A stretch of DNA of 25,192 nucleotides from contig CAZSYT010000041.1 in the NCBI GenBank assembly GCA_964610905.1, positions 1 through 25,192 on the forward strand. The letters run 5' to 3'. The notes beneath the pieces were generated by a model. The model made no database searches, was not told the origin of the DNA, and was given only the letters and a program-made list of their open reading frames with translations. Shown in pieces: positions 14,233 through 21,829 of this stretch. The first letter of the stretch is position 1, and every line of letters starts with the position of its first letter. Source of the stretch: JAJZJT01 sp964610905 (lineage in GTDB: Bacteria; Actinomycetota; Acidimicrobiia; Acidimicrobiales; RAAP-2). The position numbers and the translations under genes are program-made.

Positions 14233-15923
14233 TGGGCTACTTCTGGACGATCGTCGTCCTCCTCGCCGTCATGGCCGTCGCCTGGCGGTTCCTCGGCTCC
14301 TACCTCGCCGCCGTCTACGAGGGCCGTGTGACCTACCTGCGGTTCGTCGAGCGCCCGGTCTACCGCCTGCTCTCCCTCGACCCCGAGGCCGAGCAGCCGT
14401 GGACCCGGTACGCCGGCGCCCTCCTCGTCTTCTCGGCCGTCGCCCTGCTGCTGTCGTACCTCCTGATCCGCGTCCAGGGCTCGCTCCCGTTCAACCCCCA
14501 GCACCTCGGCGCCGTGCCACCGGCGCTCTCGTGGAACACGGCGGTCTCCTTCGTCACCAACACCAACTGGCAGAACTACGCGGGCGAGTCGACGATGTCG
14601 TACTTCTCGCAGATGGCCGTCCTCGAGGTCCAGCAGTTCGTGAGCGCGGCGGTCGGGATCGCGGTGGCCGTCGCCCTGATCCGGGGGTTCGCCCGGCGGG
14701 GCTCGGCCACCATCGGGAACTTCTGGGTCGACCTCGTGCGCGGCGTGCTCTACGTGCTCGTCCCCATCGCCTTCCTCGCCGGCATCGTCTTCGTGGGCCA
14801 GGGCGCCGTGCAGACCCTCGGCGGCCCTGCGGTCGTCCACAACGCCCTCGACGGCGCCACCCAGACCATCGCCCGCGGCCCGGTCGGCTTCATGGAGACG
14901 ATCAAGCAGCTCGGGACCAACGGCGGCGGGTTCTTCAACGCCAACGGGTCACACCCCTTCGAGAACCCCACCGGGCTCACCAACCTGCTGTCGATCGCCC
15001 TCATCCTTTGCATCCCGGTGGCGCTCACCTACACCTTCGGCAAGATGGCGGGGAGCGTCCGCCAGGGAGTCGCCGTGCTGGCCGCCATGGCCATCATCTT
15101 CGGCGCCTGGCTCGGCATCGCCTCGTTCGCCGAGTCGCAGCCCAACCCGGCCGTCACCGCCGCCCACGCCGTGGCCCAGCCCCAGGGGAACATGGTGGGC
15201 AAGGAGGCCCGCTTCGGCCCCCTGTCGTCCTCCCTCTACGCGGTCACGTCGACGCAGACCTCGACGGGCTCGATCGACGGCGCCAACGACTCCTACACGC
15301 CGATGGGCGGGTTCGCCCTGCTGACCGGCATGATGCTCGGCGAGGTGACGCCAGGCGGGGTGGGGAGCGGCCTCTACACGATCCTCCTCTTCGCCATCAT
15401 CACCGTCTTCATCGGCGGGTTGATGATCGGACGGACGCCCGAGTACCTGGGCAAGAAGATCCAGGCGCGCGAGGTCAAGCTCGCCGCCTTCGCCGTGCTC
15501 GTGATGCCGATCGTGGTGCTCGTGCTGACCGCCGTGGCCACCTCCGTCCACGCCGGGCGGGCCGGCCCGCTGAACGCCGGGCCGCACGGCTTCTCGGAGA
15601 TCCTCTACGCCTTCACCTCGCAGGCCAACAACAACGGCTCGGCCTTCGCCGGGCTGTCGGGCAACACCGCCTTCTACAACGTCACCGGTGGCCTGGCCAT
15701 GCTCTTCGGGCGCTTCGCCATCATCGTCCCCACCCTGGCGCTCGCCGGCACCCTGGCCGCGAAGGAGGTCGTGCCGGCCGGGCTCGGCACCTTCCGCACC
15801 GACACCCCCCTGTTCACCGGGCTGCTGATCGGCGTCATCATCATCGTTGGCGGCCTGACGTTCTTCCCGGCGGTCGCCCTCGGGCCGATCGTCGAGCAGC
15901 TCAGCCACGGGAGGCTCTTCTAG
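14232..15923 (+). CDS. kdpA: KdpA, potassium channel-like subunit
   Basis: 563 aa, the usual length, from the ATG that overlaps the kdpF stop. About ten membrane helices with four pore-loop regions: SFVTNTNWQNYAGE (~105-118), GTNGGGFFNANGSHPFENPTGLTNLL (~225-250; selectivity-filter loop), GGFALLTGMMLGEVTPGGVGSGLY (~357-380) and TSQANNNGSAFAGLSGNT (~463-480). These are the signature elements of the KdpA superfamily of K+ transporters, which selects K+ at high affinity and passes it through a tunnel to KdpB. It ends in TAG immediately before the kdpB ATG. No missing pore residues were noticed. Confidence 0.97.
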   Translation: MGYFWTIVVLLAVMAVAWRFLGSYLAAVYEGRVTYLRFVERPVYRLLSLDPEAEQPWTRYAGALLVFSAVALLLSYLLIRVQGSLPFNPQHLGAVPPALSWNTAVSFVTNTNWQNYAGESTMSYFSQMAVLEVQQFVSAAVGIAVAVALIRGFARRGSATIGNFWVDLVRGVLYVLVPIAFLAGIVFVGQGAVQTLGGPAVVHNALDGATQTIARGPVGFMETIKQLGTNGGGFFNANGSHPFENPTGLTNLLSIALILCIPVALTYTFGKMAGSVRQGVAVLAAMAIIFGAWLGIASFAESQPNPAVTAAHAVAQPQGNMVGKEARFGPLSSSLYAVTSTQTSTGSIDGANDSYTPMGGFALLTGMMLGEVTPGGVGSGLYTILLFAIITVFIGGLMIGRTPEYLGKKIQAREVKLAAFAVLVMPIVVLVLTAVATSVHAGRAGPLNAGPHGFSEILYAFTSQANNNGSAFAGLSGNTAFYNVTGGLAMLFGRFAIIVPTLALAGTLAAKEVVPAGLGTFRTDTPLFTGLLIGVIIIVGGLTFFPAVALGPIVEQLSHGRLF

Positions 15924-18023
15924 ATGGCCGCGCCACCGAGCGGAAACACGGCGCCGGCGCCGGCCCCGGCTCCCGCAGCCGAGGAGGCGGACACCACCCG
16001 CCCCCACGGGGTCGCCAAGCCCCGACGGCTCTTCGACCGCGAGATCCTCGGTCCCGCCGCTCTCGAGGCGCTCCGCAAGCTCCATCCCAAGGTGCAGGTC
16101 CGCAACCCGGTCATGTTCGTCGTGCTGGTGGGCACCGTGGTCACCTTCGTCGAGGCCATCGCCCACCCCTCGGTGTTCACGTGGTCGATCACCGTGTGGC
16201 TGGCCCTGACCGTGCTCTTCGCCAACTTCGCCGAGGCCGTGGCCGAGGGCCGGGGCAAGGCCCAGGCCGAGACGTTGCGGCGGATGCGCTCGGAGACCAT
16301 GGCGCGTCGCCTCGCCGGCTCGGGGGACGAGGAGCGGGTGCCCGCCGCCGAGCTGGCCCGGGGCGACCTCGTCGTGTGCGAGGCCGGCGACCTCGTCCCC
16401 TCGGACGGCGACATCATCGAGGGCATCGCGTCGGTCGACGAGTCCGCGATCACCGGCGAGTCGGCCCCGGTCATCCGCGAGTCGGGGGGAGACCGCTCCG
16501 CGGTCACCGGCGGGACGCGCGTCCTCTCCGACCGCATCGTCGTCCGGATCACGGCCGAGCGCGGCCAGACGTTCCTCGACCGGATGATCAGCCTCGTCGA
16601 GGGGGCCGACCGCCAGAAGACACCCAACGAGGTCGCCCTCACCATCCTGCTCGCCGCCCTCACCCTCGTCTTCCTCCCCGTGGTGGTGGCGCTGCGGCCG
16701 TTCGGCACCTTCTCGGGGGCCTCCGTGTCGGTGACCGTGCTCGTGGCCCTCCTGGTCTGCCTGATCCCGACGACGATCGGGGCGCTGCTCTCCGCCATCG
16801 GCATCGCCGGCATGGACCGCCTGGTGCAACGCAACGTGCTGGCGCTCTCCGGACGGGCCGTCGAGGCGGCCGGCGACGTCCAGACGCTCCTGCTCGACAA
16901 GACGGGCACCATCACCCTGGGCAACCGCATGGCGGCGACGTTCGCGCCCGTGCCCGGCGTCGACGAAGCCTCCCTGGCCGAAGCCGCCCAGCTCGCCTCG
17001 CTGGCCGACGAGACGCCCGAGGGGCGCTCGATCGTGGTGCTCGCCAAGGAGCGCTTCGACCTGCGCGAGCGCGCGCTCGGCGAGGACCACGTCTTCGTCC
17101 CCTTCTCGGCCACGACGCGCATGTCCGGGCTCGACGTCGACGGTCGGCAGGTCCGCAAGGGGGCGGCCGAGGCGGTCCGGCGTTGGGTGGTCGACCAGGG
17201 TGGCGACGTTCCCGACGGGCTCGACGACCTCGTCGACGGCTTCGCCCGAGCCGGGTCGACCCCGCTCGTGGTGGCCGACGGCCCGGAGGTGCTCGGGGTC
17301 ATCGAGCTGAAGGACGTGGTCAAGCAGGGCATCCGCGAGCGCTTCGACCAGCTCCGGGCCGTCGGCATCCGCACGGTGATGATCACCGGCGACAACCCGC
17401 TCACCGCGGCCGCCATCGCCCAAGAGGCCGGTGTCGACGACTACCTGGCCGAGGCCACCCCCGAGACCAAGATGGAGCTGATCAAGGCCGAGCAGGCGGG
17501 CGGCAAGCTCGTCGCCATGACGGGCGACGGGACGAACGACGCCCCCGCCCTCGCCCAGGCCGACGTGGGCGTGGCCATGAACAGCGGCACGACGGCGGCC
17601 AAGGAGGCGGGGAACATGGTCGACCTCGACTCCAACCCCACCAAGCTGATCGACATCGTCGAGGTGGGCAAGCAGCTGCTCATCACCCGGGGCGCCCTGA
17701 CCACGTTCTCGATCGCCAACGACGTGGCCAAGTACTTCGCCATCATCCCCGCGCTCTTCGTCTCGACCTACCCGCAGCTCGGCGCCTTGAACATCATGAA
17801 GCTGCACAGCCCGCAGAGCGCGGTGTTGTCAGCGGTCATCTTCAACGCGTTGGTCATCGTGGCGCTCATCCCCCTGGCGCTGCGCGGCGTGCGGTTCCGG
17901 CCGTCGTCGGCGTCGGCCATCCTGCGCCGCAACGTCCTCGTCTACGGCGTCGGCGGGATCGTCGTCCCCTTCATCTTCATCAAGCTGATCGACCTCATCC
18001 TGACGGCGACGGGGGTGTTCTGA
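15924..18023 (+). CDS. kdpB: KdpB, P-type ATPase subunit
   Basis: 699 aa from an ATG abutting the kdpA stop. An Ala/Pro-rich N-terminal stretch of ~30 residues precedes the conserved FDREILGPAALEALRKLHPKVQVRNPVMFV. Actuator domain: DESAITGESAPVI (TGES). Phosphorylation domain: LLLDKTGTITLGNRMA, with Asp325 as the phosphorylated residue. Nucleotide domain: VFVPFSATTRMSG and RKGAAEAVRRWV. Hinge: MITGDNPLTAAAIA and MTGDGTNDAPALAQADVGVAMNSGT. The C-terminal helices include NDVAKYFAIIPALF. It hydrolyses ATP and drives K+ uptake in the KdpFABC complex. TGA overlaps the kdpC ATG (TGATG). Kdp TGES-loop Ser is present, so inhibitory phosphorylation at high K+ as in E. coli is possible. Confidence 0.97.
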   Translation: MAAPPSGNTAPAPAPAPAAEEADTTRPHGVAKPRRLFDREILGPAALEALRKLHPKVQVRNPVMFVVLVGTVVTFVEAIAHPSVFTWSITVWLALTVLFANFAEAVAEGRGKAQAETLRRMRSETMARRLAGSGDEERVPAAELARGDLVVCEAGDLVPSDGDIIEGIASVDESAITGESAPVIRESGGDRSAVTGGTRVLSDRIVVRITAERGQTFLDRMISLVEGADRQKTPNEVALTILLAALTLVFLPVVVALRPFGTFSGASVSVTVLVALLVCLIPTTIGALLSAIGIAGMDRLVQRNVLALSGRAVEAAGDVQTLLLDKTGTITLGNRMAATFAPVPGVDEASLAEAAQLASLADETPEGRSIVVLAKERFDLRERALGEDHVFVPFSATTRMSGLDVDGRQVRKGAAEAVRRWVVDQGGDVPDGLDDLVDGFARAGSTPLVVADGPEVLGVIELKDVVKQGIRERFDQLRAVGIRTVMITGDNPLTAAAIAQEAGVDDYLAEATPETKMELIKAEQAGGKLVAMTGDGTNDAPALAQADVGVAMNSGTTAAKEAGNMVDLDSNPTKLIDIVEVGKQLLITRGALTTFSIANDVAKYFAIIPALFVSTYPQLGALNIMKLHSPQSAVLSAVIFNALVIVALIPLALRGVRFRPSSASAILRRNVLVYGVGGIVVPFIFIKLIDLILTATGVF

Positions 18024-18583
18024 TGCTCGTCCACCTGCGACGCTCGGTCGTGGTCGCGCTGTTCTTCCTCGTGCTGTGCGGCCTCGCCTACCCTCTCGCC
18101 GGCACCGGCCTCTCGCAGCTCGCCTTCCACCACCAGGCAAACGGGTCGCTCACCGCGGACGGCTCGACGATGATCGGCCAGCAGTGGAAGGGGCCGCGGT
18201 GGTTCCAGGGCCGTCCCTCGGCGACCGTCTCGCCGTCGGGAGCGCCCAGCCCCTACGACGCCATGGCGTCGGGGGCCTCGAACCTCGGGCCTCGGTCGAA
18301 GGTGCTCGAGCACCACGTCGCCGCCCGGGCGGCGGCGCTGCGCAAGGAAGGCATCACGCCGACCGACGAGCTCGTCACCTCGTCGGGCAGCGGGCTCGAC
18401 CCCGACATCAGCCCGCACAGCGCCTACGCCCAGGTCGACGCCGTCGCCGCGGCGCGGCACCTGCCCCGCTCCGTGGTAGCCCACCTCGTCGCCACGCACG
18501 TCCAGCAGGCCGAGCTCGGGTTCCTCGGCGAGCCCGTCGTCAACGTGCTGCAGCTCAACCTCGCCCTGTCGAAGCTCCGGTGA
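18023..18583 (+). CDS. kdpC: KdpC subunit of the K+-transporting ATPase
   Basis: 186 aa, normal length, from the ATG overlapping the kdpB stop. One N-terminal membrane helix (RSVVVALFFLVLCGLAYPLAG, ~6-26) is followed by an extracytoplasmic domain with all family blocks: GSTMIGQQWKGPRWFQGRPSA (~48-68), YDAMASGASNLGP (~77-90), TSSGSGLDPDISPHSAYAQV (~116-135) and the C-terminal VNVLQLNLALSKL. KdpC is the single-span accessory subunit of the pump. Its stop overlaps the next gene's GTG (GTGA), which ties the OB-fold protein into the same operon. Confidence 0.96.
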   Translation: MLVHLRRSVVVALFFLVLCGLAYPLAGTGLSQLAFHHQANGSLTADGSTMIGQQWKGPRWFQGRPSATVSPSGAPSPYDAMASGASNLGPRSKVLEHHVAARAAALRKEGITPTDELVTSSGSGLDPDISPHSAYAQVDAVAAARHLPRSVVAHLVATHVQQAELGFLGEPVVNVLQLNLALSKLR

Positions 18584-18915
18584 GCACGGTGTCGTTCACC
18601 GACGGGGACACCTGGGGCGGTCGACCGGTGGCCCGCCGGCTGGCCGACGCCGCCCCCCGAGGCCGGATCGTGGTCACCGGCACCGTCTGCGACACGGGCA
18701 CCGCCCGCTCCGGTGCGCTGGGGACCGGCGGCTCGTTCCGGTGCGAGCTCGACGACGGCACGGGTCGCGTCGCCCTGCTCTTCCTGGGTCGCCGGAGCGT
18801 CCCGGGCCTCGCGCCGGGCACGCGTTGCACGGTGGAGGGGACCGCCCGAACCGACCGTGGTGGACTGGTGGTGTGGAACCCGCTCTACCGCATCGAGCTT
18901 CCCGGTGACCGCTGA
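18580..18915 (+). CDS. Small OB-fold (nucleic-acid-binding type) protein inside the kdp operon
   Basis: 111 aa from a GTG overlapping the kdpC stop by 4 nt. The chain fits a five-stranded OB barrel: GRIVVTGTVCDTG (~27-39), FRCELDDGTGRVALLFLGRRSVPGL (~50-75) and GTRCTVEGTARTDRGGLVVWNPLYRIE (~78-105). This is the pattern of the actinobacterial 'OB-fold nucleic acid binding' proteins (EcDDGTG, FlGRR, GxxxxveG). I recall those proteins being encoded beside trk-type potassium uptake genes in other actinobacteria, which would make linkage to K+ transport recurrent. The function is unknown; RNA binding, DNA binding or a protein-only role in Kdp/Trk assembly are all open. It is not a normal part of kdp operons. 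Confidence 0.75.
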   Translation: MSTVSFTDGDTWGGRPVARRLADAAPRGRIVVTGTVCDTGTARSGALGTGGSFRCELDDGTGRVALLFLGRRSVPGLAPGTRCTVEGTARTDRGGLVVWNPLYRIELPGDR

Positions 18916-20131
18916 GCCACCGGACATGCCTCGGAGGAGCCTTCCCGGCGGGGCTCGGGGGACCGGCGTCGACACCGACGCCGCCGACGCCGTGGAGGCC
19001 GCGGGCCGGTTCCGGATCTACCTGGGCGCGGCCGCCGGCGTGGGCAAGACGTACGCCATGCTCAACGAGGGACACCGGCGCAAGGAGCGGGGCCTCGACG
19101 TGGTCGTCGGCTTCGTCGAGACCCACGGCCGACCCCTCACGGCCCAGCTCGCCGACGGCCTCGAGGTCGTCCCCCGCAAGGCGGTCGAGTACCGGGGCAG
19201 CCGGTTCGAGGAGCTCGACGTCGACGCCGTCCTCGCCCGCCGCCCCGAGCTCGCCCTCGTCGACGAGCTGGCGCACACGAACGTGCCCGGTTCGGGCCGC
19301 CACGAGAAGCGGTGGCAGGACGTGCTCGAGCTCCTCGAGGCCGGCATCGACGTCATCACCACCGTCAACATCCAGCACCTCGAGAGCATCGCGGACGCCG
19401 TCGAGCAGATGACCGGCACGTCGGTGCGCGAGCGGGTGCCCGACCGAGTCGTGCGCATGGCCGACCAGATCGAGCTGGTCGACTCCTCGCCCGAGCAGCT
19501 CCGGCGGCGCATGGTGCACGGCAACATCTACCCGCCGGTCAAGGTCCCCCAGGCCCTCACCCACTTCTTCCGCACCGACAACCTGATCGCCCTGCGAGAG
19601 CTCGCCCTGCGCTTCCTCGCCGACGAGACCGAGGAGGAGCTCCTCGCCCACCTGGCCCGGCGTCAGACGGCCACGGTGTGGGAGACGACCGAGCGCATCA
19701 TGGTAGCGGTGACCGAGGCGCCCGGAACCGACGTCCTGCTCCGCCGGGCGGCCCGCATCGCCTCGCGGACCAAGGGGGACCTCGACGTCGTCCACGTGGT
19801 GGCGGGCGACGCCGCTCCGGTCACCGGTGGCGAGCGGCTGGAGGCACTGCGCGAGCTGGCTTCGTCGCTCGGGGCCCGCTGGCACGAGCTGCGCGACAAC
19901 GACCCGGCGCGAGCCCTCACCACCTTCGCCCGCGACCACCAGGTGACCCAGATCGTCATCGGCTCGAGCCGACGGACCCGCTGGCAGGAGCTGACGGGCG
20001 GTGGCTCGATCGTCCGGAAGGTGATCAGCGCGGCGTGCGACGTCGGGATCGACGTCCACATCATCGCCCGTCGGGAGCTGCCGGCGGGCGATGACGCCGG
20101 CGAGGGCGACGGCCTCGACGACGGCGGCTAG
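18905..20131 (+). CDS. kdpD: KdpD N-terminal half: KdpD nucleotide-binding domain plus USP domain as a separate protein
   Basis: 408 aa from a GTG at 18905, with GAG 7 nt upstream and an 11-bp overlap with the OB-fold gene; an ATG at 18926 is an equally possible start. The KdpD domain (~35-245) has Walker A GAAAGVGKT (41-49), VGFVETHGR, Walker B LALVDELAHTNVPGSG (~116-131), RWQDVLELLEAGIDVITTVNIQHLES and VPQALTHFFRTDNLIALRELALR. The USP domain (~262-395) has ERIMVAVTEAPGTDVLLRRAARIA and QIVIGSSRRTRWQELTGGGSIVRKVI. The protein then ends; no membrane or kinase domain follows. These are the cytoplasmic input domains (ATP/K+ sensing; c-di-AMP binding by the USP domain in some Firmicutes) that normally precede DUF4118. 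They must act in trans on the kinase encoded at 11380. Confidence 0.92.
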   Translation: MTAEPPDMPRRSLPGGARGTGVDTDAADAVEAAGRFRIYLGAAAGVGKTYAMLNEGHRRKERGLDVVVGFVETHGRPLTAQLADGLEVVPRKAVEYRGSRFEELDVDAVLARRPELALVDELAHTNVPGSGRHEKRWQDVLELLEAGIDVITTVNIQHLESIADAVEQMTGTSVRERVPDRVVRMADQIELVDSSPEQLRRRMVHGNIYPPVKVPQALTHFFRTDNLIALRELALRFLADETEEELLAHLARRQTATVWETTERIMVAVTEAPGTDVLLRRAARIASRTKGDLDVVHVVAGDAAPVTGGERLEALRELASSLGARWHELRDNDPARALTTFARDHQVTQIVIGSSRRTRWQELTGGGSIVRKVISAACDVGIDVHIIARRELPAGDDAGEGDGLDDGG

Positions 20132-20189
20132 GTCCGACGGGCATCGGGACCGGCGGGCCGCAGCCGAGGCCATCGGCGCCTGGCACGGG

Positions 20190-20195
20190 TACCCT
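20190..20195 (+). promoter_or_regulatory. -10-like hexamer upstream of the cupin gene
   Basis: TACCCT (TANNNT), 45 nt before the ATG at 20241; GGAGGAGGG lies between. It suggests that the cupin gene has its own promoter after the kdp operon. Confidence 0.3.
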
Positions 20196-20240
20196 CCGAG
20201 GAGCGCCCGACGAGGACGCGGGCGGACGGAGGAGGGCGCG

Positions 20241-20777
20241 ATGGAACCGATCAGGCGGGTGGTGACCGGGCACGACGAGCGCGGTCGGGCGATGGTCGTC
20301 GACGACGGGCCGGTCGAGCCCACCACCCTCTCCCTGCTCCCCGGGTTCGAGACCATCGAGCTCTGGCACACCGAGGGCACCCCGGCGATGCCCGGGGCGC
20401 TCGGCGCCGCCGGGATCCCCCACTACTTCCCCGCCCCCGGCGGCACGGTCTTCCGGGTCGTGACGTTCCCGCCCGACGGCACACCGGCCCCAGCCGACCT
20501 CGACGTCGGCGCCGCGCTCGAGGAGGCCCAGGCCAAGGTGCCCGACCTCGTGGCCCGGCTCGAGCCCGACAACCCCGGCATGCACACGACCGACTCGGTC
20601 GACTACGCGGTGGTCCTCGACGGCGAGCTCGACCTCGAGCTCGACGACGGCGCCACCACCACGGTCCGCCCCGGCACCGTCGTCGTCCAGCGCGGCACCC
20701 GCCACGCCTGGCGCAACCGGTCGGGCCGCCCGGTGCGGGTGGCCTTCGTCCTCGTCGGGGCGACGCCCGCCGGCTGA
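20241..20777 (+). CDS. Cupin-domain protein
   Basis: 178 aa from an ATG with GGAGGAGGG about 5 nt upstream. The N-terminal half (~1-110) has RRVVTGHDERGRAMVVDD, a conserved opening of single-cupin proteins of this type, and an IELWHTEGTPAMP strand. The C-terminal cupin_2 barrel (~115-172) has MHTTDSVDYAVVLDGELDLELDDG and PGTVVVQRGTRHAWRNRSGRPVRVAFVLVG, in which the His and Asp/Glu positions fit cupin motifs 1 and 2; one His of motif 1 (His117) is present. Similar proteins are small-molecule dioxygenase-like or ligand-binding; no substrate can be assigned. It is encoded alone between the kdp operon and a convergent permease gene. Confidence 0.85.
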   Translation: MEPIRRVVTGHDERGRAMVVDDGPVEPTTLSLLPGFETIELWHTEGTPAMPGALGAAGIPHYFPAPGGTVFRVVTFPPDGTPAPADLDVGAALEEAQAKVPDLVARLEPDNPGMHTTDSVDYAVVLDGELDLELDDGATTTVRPGTVVVQRGTRHAWRNRSGRPVRVAFVLVGATPAG

Positions 20778-20810
20778 GCCGTGCCGGCGCGGCGGGCTGA
20801 GCCGTGCCGG
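20772..20810. repeat. 16-bp direct repeat spanning the cupin stop codon
   Basis: GGCTGAGCCGTGCCGG occurs at 20772-20787 (including the TGA stop) and at 20795-20810. It looks like a short tandem duplication at the 3' end of the gene. Confidence 0.6.
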
Positions 20811-20823
20811 GACCGGGACGGCT
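20800..20823. terminator. Hairpin between convergent cupin and TauE genes
   Basis: AGCCGT-G-CC ... GG-G-ACGGCT forms a 9-position stem with one G·G mismatch and a 6-nt loop, between the two convergent stop codons. It could serve both directions; no T-tract is present. Confidence 0.35.
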
Positions 20824-20852
20824 GGGCCCGGGCCCGTGGCGGGACGCCCGGC

Positions 20853-21758
20853 TCACCGCACGAGCAGCACCACCGCCACGACGACGCCGACGACCACGAC
20901 GACGGCCCGCAGGACGGCCGGCGGGATGCGCTTGCCGACGTGCACGCCGAGCTGGCCGCCCGCCAGGGAGGAGACGGCCAGGATGCCGGCGACCACCCAC
21001 TCGACGTGGCTCGCTGCCACGAAGACGACGGCGGCGGTGGCGTTGGACAGCCCCACCACGGCGTTCTTCCAGACGTTCAGGCGGTGGATCTCCTCGGTCA
21101 GGGCGACCGCCAGCAGCGAGAGCACGATCACGCCCACCGCCGCCCCGAAGTACCCGCTGTAGACGGCGGCGCCGAAGAGGGCGACGGGAAGCCAGGTGGG
21201 TGCGGGAGCCGGCGCGGACGTGGTGCCGCTCGCCGGGGTGGCGCCTCGTGTCGGCACCGCACCGGGCGCCCCCGGACCTCCCGCCTCGGCGCCCGCATGC
21301 CCGCCGGCCTGCCTCCGGGCCGCCCGGTCGCGCACCCGGACAGCCAGTCGGGGCCGCACCGCCATGAGCGCGGCCGCCACCAGGATCAGGTAGGGGACGA
21401 CCCGCTCGAACACCGAGCCGGGGAGGACGACGAGGAGGACCCCTCCCGCGCACCCGCCGACGGCGGCGGTGGCGAGGAAGACGGCGAGCTGCCGTGGCCG
21501 GCCTGTGAGCTCGCGGCGCTGGGTGACGGCGGCACCGACCGAGGCGGGGACCAGCCCGACGTTGTTGGAGACGTTGGCCACCACCGGCGGGTAGCCGAGG
21601 GCGAGCAGCAGGGGGAAGGTGATCAGCGAACCCGACCCCACCACGGCGTTGACCAGGCCCGCGGCCAGACCGGCCGCGGCGACCTCGATGCCCGCGGCCG
21701 GCGTCACCGGGGGATCATCGCCGGGGCCGGCCGGACCCGGCAAGCTCGGGGGAGCCAC
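20853..21758 (-). CDS. TauE/SafE family anion permease
   Basis: 301 aa from a GTG at 21758; a GTG at 21707 is a possible shorter start that removes a Pro/Gly-rich leader. About eight membrane helices form two inverted repeats. The first is EVAAAGLAAGLVNAVVGSGSLITFPLLLALGYPPVVANVSNNVGLVPASVGAA, with the family's G-x-G-S-L-I-x-F-P motif. The second is ALFGAAVYSGYFGAAVGVIVLSLLAVAL with LNVWKNAVVGLSNATAAVVFV. Between the halves lies an unusually long Gly/Ala/Pro/Thr loop (~140-190), probably cytoplasmic and disordered. The family exports sulfite, sulfoacetate or other organic anions; no sulfur genes are nearby. It diverges from the reductase gene across 71 bp. Confidence 0.9.
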   Translation of the reverse strand: MAPPSLPGPAGPGDDPPVTPAAGIEVAAAGLAAGLVNAVVGSGSLITFPLLLALGYPPVVANVSNNVGLVPASVGAAVTQRRELTGRPRQLAVFLATAAVGGCAGGVLLVVLPGSVFERVVPYLILVAAALMAVRPRLAVRVRDRAARRQAGGHAGAEAGGPGAPGAVPTRGATPASGTTSAPAPAPTWLPVALFGAAVYSGYFGAAVGVIVLSLLAVALTEEIHRLNVWKNAVVGLSNATAAVVFVAASHVEWVVAGILAVSSLAGGQLGVHVGKRIPPAVLRAVVVVVGVVVAVVLLVR

Positions 21759-21793
21759 CCGGTGTCCCCGACCGGCGAGTGCGTCGCGCCCCC

Positions 21794-21799
21794 TAAGGT
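21794..21799 (+). promoter_or_regulatory. -10-like hexamer for the aldo/keto reductase
   Basis: TAAGGT (TANNNT), 30 nt before the ATG at 21830, in the 71-bp divergent region shared with the TauE gene. GGGGAGG lies 6 nt before the ATG. Confidence 0.35.
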
Positions 21800-21829
21800 T
21801 GCGGGGAGCCGCACACGGGGAGGTCCGAC

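Noticed and set aside
14949..17807. 952-codon open frame on the minus strand opposite kdpA/kdpB
   Set aside because: It is the antisense of two intact, fully conserved genes. The composition (Gly, Asp, Arg, His, Glu-rich, no domain) is typical of GC-driven shadow frames.
20823..20840. Palindrome GGGCCCGGGCCC as an operator
   Set aside because: Short G/C palindromes are expected by chance at this base composition, and it lies between convergent genes.
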